11,980 nt of DNA from Candidatus Aerophobota bacterium. GTDB lineage: Bacteria > Aerophobota > Aerophobia > Aerophobales > JAGGXI01. The notes beneath the pieces were generated by a model. The model did no database searches. It was not told where the DNA came from and worked only from the letters and a program-made list of their open reading frames with translations. The first letter of the stretch is position 1. The number at the start of each line of letters is the position of its first letter. The DNA is taken from positions 1 to 11,980 of the forward strand of contig JAGGXI010000027.1 of assembly GCA_021163155.1 (NCBI GenBank), given 5' to 3'. This document shows, one piece after another, positions 6,007 to 11,980 of this stretch. The position numbers and the translations under genes are program-made.

Positions 6007-6771
6007 TTGATAGATAATTATTCGAAATCAGAATTAATGGTGTGCTGTGCTGCTAGAGAGATAAAAAATGGAGAGGTGATTTTTGTAGGGATAGGACTGC
6101 CAAATATAGCAGTAAACTTAGCTAAAAGAATTTATGTACCAGATATTAAGATGATTTATGAGGCAGGAGTTTTTGGAGCAAACCCCCGGCGATTACCTTT
6201 ATCAATAGGTGACCCTTGTTTAGTTACTGATAGCACTTCTGTATGCTCTATGTCGGATATCTTTATGTTTTACCTTCAAAGGGGTCTCATTGATGTAGGT
6301 TTTTTAGGGGGAGCACAGATAGATAGATTTGGAAATATTAATAGTACAGTTATTGGGAATTATGCTAATCCTAAGGTGAGATTGCCGGGAAGTGGTGGAG
6401 CTTGTGCAATTTCTATATTAGCAAAGAGAGTAATAATTGTTACTAAGCAAAGCAAACGAAGTTTTCCCGAAAGAGTTGATTTTATCACCAGCCCTGGTTT
6501 TCTTGGAGGGGGCGAAGAGAGAGAAAGTTTAGGGATTCCTGGAAAGGGGCCAGAGATAGTAGTAACGGATTTAGGAGTATACAATTTTGATAAAGTAACT
6601 AAGGAAATGATTTTAACCTCTATTCATCCAGGAATTGAGATTAAAAGAGTAAGAGAGAATATAGGATGGAAAGTGAAAATTTCTGACAATCTTAAGACAA
6701 CTCAAAAGCCTACAGAAAATGAGATTAAAATGCTCAGAGAGTTAGACCCTAACAGAATATATCTTAAGTAG
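6007..6771 (+). CDS. catJ: CoA-transferase beta subunit, CatJ-like
   Basis: A 254-residue partner of the preceding subunit; the two together form the active family I CoA-transferase. The predicted catalytic glutamate is E52 in MIYEAGVFG, at the position of the glutamate that forms the CoA thioester in glutaconate CoA-transferase (Glu54 in Acidaminococcus). Stretches shared with CatJ of Pseudomonas B13, as I recall it, include AAREIKNGEVIFVGIGLP, RLPLSIGDP, GLIDVGFLGGAQIDRFGNIN, PKVRLPGSGGA and TSIHPG near the C-terminus. Translation starts at TTG with an ideal AAGGAGG. A thiolase follows after 48 nt, the usual companion that would cleave the 3-oxoacyl-CoA produced here. Glutaconate or another dicarboxylate is an alternative substrate. 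Confidence 0.82.
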   Translation: MIDNYSKSELMVCCAAREIKNGEVIFVGIGLPNIAVNLAKRIYVPDIKMIYEAGVFGANPRRLPLSIGDPCLVTDSTSVCSMSDIFMFYLQRGLIDVGFLGGAQIDRFGNINSTVIGNYANPKVRLPGSGGACAISILAKRVIIVTKQSKRSFPERVDFITSPGFLGGGEERESLGIPGKGPEIVVTDLGVYNFDKVTKEMILTSIHPGIEIKRVRENIGWKVKISDNLKTTQKPTENEIKMLRELDPNRIYLK

Positions 6772-6819
6772 AGTTTGAAATGATAAAATATAAGAAATTA
6801 ATTTAAAAGGTGAATAAAA

Positions 6820-8016
6820 GTGCAAAAGGAGTCAGTGGTAGTAATAGATGGTGTTAGAACACCGATAGGTAGATTTGGCGGCTCACTTACCTCACTAAGT
6901 GCAAGAGAGTTAGGGATTATAGTAACAAAGGAAGTTTTACGTCGGTCTAATTTAAAGCCAGAGCAAATAGATGAAGTTATATTTGGAAATGCTCGACAAG
7001 CTGGGAATGGACCAGTGTTAGCCAGACAAATAGCTTTTTTTTCAGGTATCCCTGCAGATGTGCCTGCTTATACCATAAATAAAGCCTGCAGCTCCAGTTT
7101 AAAAGCTATTGAGTTAGCTGCACAATCAATTATGTTAGGAGATTGTGATATTGTTATTGCTGGTGGAGTAGAGAGTATGAGTAATATCCCCTATCTTTTA
7201 ACAAAGGCACGTTGGGGATATCGTTTAGGTGATGGGGAAATTATAGATGTTCAGTATAAAGATGGAGTCTTCTGCCCCTTAGCCAATATGTTAATGGGAC
7301 AAACTGCAGAAAACCTGGTAGAGAAGTATAATTTAACCAGAGAACAATTAGATGAATTTGCCTGTGAGAGTCAACATAAAACAGAAAAAGCAATTAAGGA
7401 AGGACGATTTAAAGATGAGATTATTCCAGTTAAAGTAATTTTAAAAAAGAGACATAAAAAAGAGACTATTATTGTAGATACCGATGAACACCCACGTTTT
7501 GGGATGACAATGGAAAAATTGGCAAAGTTAAAACCTTTATATAAGGAAGATGGAGTTGTAACTGCAGGGAATACTTGTGGAATTAATGATGCTGGGGCAG
7601 CTGTTTTATTAACCTCTGCTACAAAGGCTAAAGAACTTGGACTAAATCCTATGGCAAGAATTGTATCCTATGCTTCTGGAGCAGTAGACCCTTATTATAT
7701 GGGGTTAGGCCCGGTTCCTGCAACAAAAAAGGCTTTAAAGAAAGCTAATATGGCAATCAATGATATGAATTTAATAGAGTGCAATGAAGCATTTGCCAGC
7801 CAAATGATTGCCTGTGGAAAAGAATTAAAATGGGATTGGAATATTGTTAATGTTAATGGGGGAGGTATTGCTCTTGGACATCCTGTTGGAGCTACAGGAG
7901 CAAGATTATTTATTACCCTGCTTTATGAGATGAAAAAACGAAATGCCCGCTATGGATTAGCTACTCTCTGTGTTAGCGGGGGACAGGGAGATGCAGTAAT
8001 AGTTGAAAGAATTTAA
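6820..8016 (+). CDS. Thiolase (acetyl-CoA / 3-oxoadipyl-CoA C-acetyltransferase family)
   Basis: A 398-residue thiolase of standard length. It cleaves a 3-oxoacyl-CoA with free CoA to release acetyl-CoA and a shortened acyl-CoA, or runs in reverse. The catalytic set is complete: nucleophile C90 in NKACSSSLKA, NEAFA, H354 in GGGIALGHPVGATGARL, and second cysteine C384 in CVSGGQGDA. DEHPRFGMTMEKLAKLKPLYKEDG and VTAGNTCGINDAG are typical of both acetoacetyl-CoA and 3-oxoadipyl-CoA thiolases, so specificity is not settled by motif. The CatIJ neighbours favour a dicarboxylic 3-oxoacyl-CoA such as 3-oxoadipyl-CoA, which would yield succinyl-CoA plus acetyl-CoA. Translation starts at GTG (6820) with AAAGGTG 7 nt upstream; the nearby GTG at 6810 is out of frame. 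The ferredoxin gene follows after 29 nt. Confidence 0.9.
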   Translation: MQKESVVVIDGVRTPIGRFGGSLTSLSARELGIIVTKEVLRRSNLKPEQIDEVIFGNARQAGNGPVLARQIAFFSGIPADVPAYTINKACSSSLKAIELAAQSIMLGDCDIVIAGGVESMSNIPYLLTKARWGYRLGDGEIIDVQYKDGVFCPLANMLMGQTAENLVEKYNLTREQLDEFACESQHKTEKAIKEGRFKDEIIPVKVILKKRHKKETIIVDTDEHPRFGMTMEKLAKLKPLYKEDGVVTAGNTCGINDAGAAVLLTSATKAKELGLNPMARIVSYASGAVDPYYMGLGPVPATKKALKKANMAINDMNLIECNEAFASQMIACGKELKWDWNIVNVNGGGIALGHPVGATGARLFITLLYEMKKRNARYGLATLCVSGGQGDAVIVERI

Positions 8017-8045
8017 AAATTTCTTTAAAAAGGAGGGATAATAGT

Positions 8046-8453
8046 ATGAAATTAGAAGTAGATTCTGCTAAATGCACAGGATGTTCTATTTGTCAATTAA
8101 TATGTGCCTTACACCATTTTAAAGAAAATAATCCAAAAAAGGCGGCTATAAGAATAGCTAAAAAATTTCCTGCTCCTGGTTTATTTGAAATAAGAGTCTG
8201 CAATCAGTGCGGTTATTGTGAAGACATTTGTCCCCAAGAAGCTATTTATGAGGAAGATGAGGTTTATAAAATCAATAGAGAAAAATGCACTAATTGTGGT
8301 ATATGTGTTGATGAATGTCCTAATAATGCTTTATTTACTCACAGGGAAGTGGATGTACCAATAAAATGTGATTTATGTGGTGAATGCATAGAGTATTGTC
8401 CCAGTGGAGCATTATCCTGGAGTAAAGATGAAAAGAAAGAGGCGGTAAAATGA
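8046..8453 (+). CDS. Polyferredoxin with four [4Fe-4S] motifs, electron partner of AOR (AorA/HycB-like)
   Basis: A 135-residue cytoplasmic iron-sulfur protein with 16 cysteines in four C-x2-C-x2-C-x3-C motifs: C10/13/16/20, C52/55/58/62, C81/84/87/91 and C108/111/114/118. It can hold four [4Fe-4S] clusters, as in HycB/DmsB-type electron-transfer subunits and in AorA, the small subunit of the tungsten aldehyde oxidoreductase of Aromatoleum. It should carry electrons from the aldehyde oxidoreductase encoded next. Its TGA overlaps the ATG of that gene (8450-8453), so the two are translationally coupled and probably form one complex. AAGGAGG precedes the ATG by about 8 nt. No AorC-like flavin subunit is seen, so the final electron acceptor is unknown; a free ferredoxin or an enzyme encoded elsewhere is possible. 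Confidence 0.87.
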   Translation: MKLEVDSAKCTGCSICQLICALHHFKENNPKKAAIRIAKKFPAPGLFEIRVCNQCGYCEDICPQEAIYEEDEVYKINREKCTNCGICVDECPNNALFTHREVDVPIKCDLCGECIEYCPSGALSWSKDEKKEAVK

Positions 8454-10291
8454 ACGGATACGGGGGTAAAATTATAAGAATAAATCTATCAGAGGGTAAA
8501 GTAGAGAAGTCTGATTTGGACCAGAAATTCGCAAAGGAATATATTGGAGGAAGAGGTTTTATTGCTAAGATACTTTACGATAAGTTACCATCCGGTGTAG
8601 ACCCTTTAGGCCCTGAGAATAAGCTAATAATGGCAACAGGACCTCTTTCAGGAGTTTTCTGGCCAAGTGCAGCAAAAGTGGTTTTCGGCACCAAATCCCC
8701 TTTGACTGGTGGATACGCCGATTCTAATATGGGGGGATTTTTGATGGCGGAAATGAAATATGCAGGCTATGATATGATTATCTTTGAGGGAAAGGCAGAA
8801 AATCCTTGCTATATTTTTATAGATAATGACCTGGTAGAAATAAGGGATGCATCAAAGTATTGGGGTAAAGGAGCACTGGATGTCGAAAAAGAGATGAAGG
8901 AGGATTTAGGGGAAGAATTTCAAATTGCAACAATAGGCCCTGCTGGTGAGAACTTAGTTAAGTACGCAAATATTAGCCATGATTTTGGGAGACAGGCTGG
9001 AAGATGTGGGATGGGAGCTGTTTTTGGTTCTAAGAAATTAAAGGCAATAGCTGTTCGAGGGACCAAAAGTATTAAAATTAACAATATAGAAGAGCTTGTA
9101 AATATTTCTAAATCAGCATTAAGGTATATAATGAATCATGATTATTTTAAACGTTTTAAAATATACGGAACCACTGATTCTACTAATTTATCTTTGGAGA
9201 CAGGATTTTTCCCTACGAAGAATTTTCGATTAGACCAGGATGAAAAATTTAAGGGATTAAGACCTGAGTTTATGCGGGAGAAAATCTGGGTTTCTGATAA
9301 GGCTTGTTTTGCTTGCCCATTAAGTTGTGCTAACTATACCTATTCAAAGAAATACAATGTTTTTGTAGATGGACCAGAATACGAAACAATAGCAATGTTT
9401 GGAGGAAGTTGTTTTTTAAAGGATATAGAAGATGTTCAGTATGCTAACTATCTTTGTGATAATTATGGAATGGATATTATAAGCACCGCCGGAACCATTG
9501 CTTTTGCTATGGAATGTTATGAGAAGGGGATTATAAATAAAAAAGATACAGATGGAATTGAGCTGAAATTTGGTAATTTTGATGCAGTAGTGAAAATCAT
9601 AAAAAAGATAGCCTACAAAGAAGGAATAGGAGAATTTCTCTCAGAAGGATGCCGAAATATGAGTGAGAAGATAGGAAAAGGCTCCGGAAAGTTTGCTATG
9701 CATATAAAGGGATTAGAATCTTCAGCTCATGAATGTAGAGGACTTCCTGCAATGCTTCTCTCTTATATGACTTCAGATATTGGAGCTCAGCATACCAGGT
9801 CCTGGACAATTATGCATGATTTAAAATTAGGAAGAAATAGCATTGAAGGAAGAGCCGAATTAGTCAAGGAACTTCAAACCGTGAGGCCATTGATGGAGAT
9901 GTTTGGTGTTTGTAGATTCCCCTGGCTTGAAATGAAGCTGGATTTTGAAAATTATGTTAAGGCTTTTAACTCAGTTACTGGGTTTAATTATTCAAAAGAC
10001 AAACTTTTTAAAATATCAGAGAGGGTTTGGACTCTTACGAGAGCATTTTGGGTAAGAGAAGTAAAAGATTTTGGAAGAAATTATGACCTTCCTCCAGAGA
10101 GGGTTTATGAACCTGTACCAGCTGGGGTAACCAAAGGAATGCATTTAACAAAAGATAAGGTTAATCAATGTCTTGATGAGTACTATGAACTCAGAGGTTG
10201 GAACTCTAACGGTATTCCCACAGAGGCAAAATTAAAAGAGTTAAGTCTTAAATATGTAGCTGAAGACCTGAAAAAACTGGGTAAAATTTAA
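8450..10291 (+). CDS. aor: Aldehyde:ferredoxin oxidoreductase, tungstopterin-type (AOR family)
   Basis: A 613-residue AOR-family enzyme, close to the ~605 residues of Pyrococcus furiosus AOR. It oxidises an aldehyde to its carboxylate with a tungsten (or molybdenum) bis-pterin centre and one [4Fe-4S] cluster. The N-terminal domain is typical: YGGKIIRINLSEGKV, YIGGRGFIAKILYD, MATGPLSG and GGYADSNMGGFLMAEMKYAGYD. The RCGMGAVFGSKKLKAIA block (185-201) is the hallmark pterin-side motif. Cluster ligands are C286, C289, C293 (CFACPLSC) and C488 (MFGVCRFPW), matching C288/C291/C295/C494 of the Pyrococcus enzyme. It overlaps the ferredoxin gene by 4 nt. Between two aminotransferases, its likely substrate is a semialdehyde made by transamination; a general aldehyde-detoxifying role is an alternative. 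Activity needs tungstate uptake and pterin synthesis encoded elsewhere. Confidence 0.92.
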   Translation: MNGYGGKIIRINLSEGKVEKSDLDQKFAKEYIGGRGFIAKILYDKLPSGVDPLGPENKLIMATGPLSGVFWPSAAKVVFGTKSPLTGGYADSNMGGFLMAEMKYAGYDMIIFEGKAENPCYIFIDNDLVEIRDASKYWGKGALDVEKEMKEDLGEEFQIATIGPAGENLVKYANISHDFGRQAGRCGMGAVFGSKKLKAIAVRGTKSIKINNIEELVNISKSALRYIMNHDYFKRFKIYGTTDSTNLSLETGFFPTKNFRLDQDEKFKGLRPEFMREKIWVSDKACFACPLSCANYTYSKKYNVFVDGPEYETIAMFGGSCFLKDIEDVQYANYLCDNYGMDIISTAGTIAFAMECYEKGIINKKDTDGIELKFGNFDAVVKIIKKIAYKEGIGEFLSEGCRNMSEKIGKGSGKFAMHIKGLESSAHECRGLPAMLLSYMTSDIGAQHTRSWTIMHDLKLGRNSIEGRAELVKELQTVRPLMEMFGVCRFPWLEMKLDFENYVKAFNSVTGFNYSKDKLFKISERVWTLTRAFWVREVKDFGRNYDLPPERVYEPVPAGVTKGMHLTKDKVNQCLDEYYELRGWNSNGIPTEAKLKELSLKYVAEDLKKLGKI

Positions 10292-10329
10292 CTACTTTTA
10301 AGGGAAATTGATAAAGGAGGATAGAAAAA

Positions 10330-11646
10330 ATGGAAGAGATTTATAGAATTTATGAGGGAAAAACAAAGAAATCGGCTGCTTCATATAAGGAAGCTCGGAA
10401 ATATGTACCTTTAGGAGTAAGTAGTCCTATAAGGTTTTGGAAACCTTATCCTATTTATGTTGATAGAACCGAGGGAACGAAGATTATTGATGTTGATGGT
10501 AATGAGTATATAGATTTTGGTATGTGCTATGGTGCTCAAATGATTGGGTATGCGCATCCTAAATTGGTTCCTGCTTTAAAAAAACAAGTAGAGAGAGGCA
10601 CTCTTTACACAATACCGCATAATCTTTCAACTGAATTAGCAAAAGAGATTATTAAAAGATTTCCCGTAGACCAGGTTAGATTTACAAACTCAGGAACAGA
10701 GACAACAATGCATATGTTGCGTTTAGCAAGGGGTTACACTGGCAGAGATAAAATCATTAAAATAGGGGGGTGCTATCATGGGGTGCATGATTATATTATA
10801 ACAAAGGATGACCCCAAAGAGACTACAAAGGAAGCTATTCCAAGTTCCAGAGGAATACCTGTCAGCACATTGCAAAATACCTTAATGGGTGTTTATAATG
10901 ATTTAACTTCTATAGAACTATTATTTGACCAATACAAAGGGCAAATAGCCGGCATTATTATTGAGCCTGTAATGATGAATAGGGGAATAATATTGCCCGA
11001 AGACAATTTTTTAAAAGGAGTTGAAGAGATTTGTCACAGAGAGGGAGCTTTACTTATTTTTGATGAAGTAAAAACAGGGGTAAAAATAGCCTGGGGAGGT
11101 GCATCTGAATACTATAATATGGAACCGCATATCATTGGTCTGGCTAAATCTATTGGTGGAGGGTTACCACTTGGAGCCTTTGGTGCAAGAAAAGAGATTA
11201 TGTCAGTATTAGAATCAAAAGAGGTATTCCATGCTGGAACATATAACGCTAATCCTCTCTGCATGGCTGCAGGTTTAGTTACCTTAAGAGACATATTAAC
11301 CAGGGAGAGCTACAAAGAAGCCTTTCGTTTAAATGAAAAGCTGACCAATGGTTGTAACGAGATTATTGCGAAATACGAACTTCCTCTTCATACTGTATCT
11401 ATTGGTGCTTGTGGAACTATTCAATTTTGTAAGGAGCCCCTTACAAATCATAAGGGCCATGCAAAATTTGTAGATGTTGAAATGGGAGAAAGATTCTGGA
11501 TTAGCATGCTCAGCAATGGGGTTATTCCTTGCCCTTATCCTCCTCCAAGGGAACATTGGACTATTTCGGTACAGCATACAGATGAAGATGTAGATAAGTA
11601 TTTAGAAACTTTTGAGAAAATTGCGCCTAAGTTAAAGAAATCATAA
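10330..11646 (+). CDS. Class III aminotransferase, glutamate-1-semialdehyde-mutase / beta-amino-acid aminotransferase type
   Basis: A 438-residue class III PLP enzyme of the HemL-like branch. Features: PLGVSSPIRFWKPYPIYVDR at the N-terminus (27-46), NSGTETTMHMLRLARGYTGRDKI (120-142) for phosphate binding, YHG (149-151), IIEPVM (210-215), LIFDEVKTG with D245, and K273 in GLAKSIGGGLPLGAFG as the Schiff-base lysine. FHAGTYNANPL follows. True HemL proteins carry DEVMTGFR; here it is DEVKTGVKIA, and no other tetrapyrrole genes are near, so heme synthesis is unlikely. The same branch contains beta-phenylalanine aminotransferases, so a beta-amino acid is a reasonable substrate guess. An AAAGGAGG lies 9 nt before the ATG. 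It follows AOR by 38 nt and precedes the MttB homologue by 67 nt, in one transcription unit. Confidence 0.87.
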   Translation: MEEIYRIYEGKTKKSAASYKEARKYVPLGVSSPIRFWKPYPIYVDRTEGTKIIDVDGNEYIDFGMCYGAQMIGYAHPKLVPALKKQVERGTLYTIPHNLSTELAKEIIKRFPVDQVRFTNSGTETTMHMLRLARGYTGRDKIIKIGGCYHGVHDYIITKDDPKETTKEAIPSSRGIPVSTLQNTLMGVYNDLTSIELLFDQYKGQIAGIIIEPVMMNRGIILPEDNFLKGVEEICHREGALLIFDEVKTGVKIAWGGASEYYNMEPHIIGLAKSIGGGLPLGAFGARKEIMSVLESKEVFHAGTYNANPLCMAAGLVTLRDILTRESYKEAFRLNEKLTNGCNEIIAKYELPLHTVSIGACGTIQFCKEPLTNHKGHAKFVDVEMGERFWISMLSNGVIPCPYPPPREHWTISVQHTDEDVDKYLETFEKIAPKLKKS

Positions 11647-11698
11647 TGTTGTGATTGTGGTAAGAAAAGTGGTAGATAATCAAGGAAATTTTAAAAAT

Positions 11699-11705
11699 AA
11701 GGAGG
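11699..11705 (+). promoter_or_regulatory. Ribosome binding site for the TTG start of the MttB-family gene
   Basis: AAGGAGG is 8 nt upstream of the TTG at 11714. The next in-frame start (ATG at 11759) lacks a comparable site, and it would drop the conserved N-terminal IRPIHPRVR stretch. Confidence 0.7.
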
Positions 11706-11713
11706 TTATAGTA

Positions 11714-11980
11714 TTGAGTAAAAAAGGGAAGATTCGTCCAATTCATCCACGTGTAAGAATGGATGTTTTAACTAAGGAAGATATTAAAAAGATTCACGAA
11801 GCATCGCTTGAGATAATGGAGGAGGTGGGGGTTAGATTTCCTTCAGAGAAAGCATTGGATATTCTGGAAGGAGCAGGAGCTAAGGTAGATAGAAAGAGTA
11901 TGGTTGCTAAACTCCCTGCTACGCTGGTAATGGATGCTATTAGTAAAGCGCCTGCTAATTATACTTTAGCTGCACGGGAC
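11714..11980 (+). CDS. MttB-family (COG5598) corrinoid-dependent N-methyltransferase, N-terminal fragment
   Basis: The frame is open from TTG 11714 to the window end, giving the first 89 residues of a protein of roughly 480-500 residues. The stretch VLTKEDIKKIHEASLEIMEE, followed by VGVRFPSEKALDILEGAGA and a TLAARD at the end, is the standard N-terminus of the trimethylamine methyltransferase MttB superfamily. Members move a methyl group from trimethylamine (pyrrolysine-type) or from betaines, carnitine or gamma-butyrobetaine (non-pyrrolysine type: MtgB, MtpB, MtcB, MtyB) to a corrinoid protein. Most bacterial members lack pyrrolysine. The amber-codon position is outside the window, so the class cannot be told. 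No corrinoid protein (MttC-like) or activase is visible; either could lie downstream. It shares direction and spacing with the catabolic cluster. Confidence 0.82.
   Translation, partial: MSKKGKIRPIHPRVRMDVLTKEDIKKIHEASLEIMEEVGVRFPSEKALDILEGAGAKVDRKSMVAKLPATLVMDAISKAPANYTLAARD

Noticed and set aside
5075-6771. Assignment as glutaconate CoA-transferase (GctAB)
   Set aside because: The fold family is the same, but many long stretches match CatI/CatJ more closely, and a thiolase follows. No glutaconyl-CoA decarboxylase or 2-hydroxyglutarate genes are present.
5075-8016. A classical aromatic beta-ketoadipate pathway
   Set aside because: No ring-cleavage dioxygenase, cycloisomerase or lactone hydrolase is in the window, and the neighbouring AOR and MttB homologue point to an anaerobe.
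10330-11646. Glutamate-1-semialdehyde 2,1-aminomutase (HemL) for heme synthesis
   Set aside because: The motif DEVKTGVKIA differs from the usual HemL DEVMTGFR, and the context is catabolic with no tetrapyrrole genes.
1-11980. tRNA, rRNA, CRISPR array or riboswitch
   Set aside because: No repeat-spacer pattern, tRNA-like cloverleaf ending in CCA, rRNA-like stretch or recognisable riboswitch core was found by eye on either strand.

Overview
The window is AT-rich bacterial DNA with Shine-Dalgarno sites, sigma70-like promoters and one gene direction throughout (every supported gene is on the + strand). A tungsten-type aldehyde oxidoreductase with its own polyferredoxin, together with an MttB-family methyltransferase, points to a strict anaerobe that ferments or oxidises amino acids or methylated amines. 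An uncultured anaerobic bacterial lineage is likely, but the phylum cannot be fixed from the sequence.

Layout. Positions 1-2467 are a mobile-element zone. It holds the tail of an ORF that overlaps a DDE transposase by ATGA, then that transposase (159-1682). A gene-poor stretch follows (1683-1939) carrying a decayed fragment of a second transposase copy. Last is a helix-turn-helix / coiled-coil / zinc-ribbon protein with its own promoter (1940-2467) and no transposase after it. Positions 2468-2717 are intergenic and end in a promoter placed so close to the IclR-family regulator that its mRNA is probably leaderless. Between the regulator and the next gene lies a REP-like palindrome.

Positions 3700-11980 are one tightly spaced, co-directional gene cluster. 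Its order is class III aminotransferase, CoA-transferase alpha and beta subunits of the CatI/CatJ type, thiolase, 16-cysteine ferredoxin, aldehyde:ferredoxin oxidoreductase, a second class III aminotransferase of the glutamate-1-semialdehyde-mutase type, and the first 89 codons of an MttB/COG5598 methyltransferase that runs off the window.

How the genes may work together (inference). The regulator looks like PcaR/PcaU, and the CoA-transferase plus thiolase look like the last two steps of the beta-ketoadipate pathway, yet no aromatic-ring genes are present. In their place are two aminotransferases and an aldehyde oxidoreductase. A coherent reading is anaerobic breakdown of a diamino or N-methylated amino acid. 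Transamination would give a keto acid and a semialdehyde, AOR would oxidise the semialdehyde to a carboxylate, CatIJ would transfer CoA, and thiolase would release acetyl-CoA. A beta-lysine to 3-oxoadipate route is one specific version that can be tested. The MttB homologue would remove an N-methyl group first, or feed a related substrate in.
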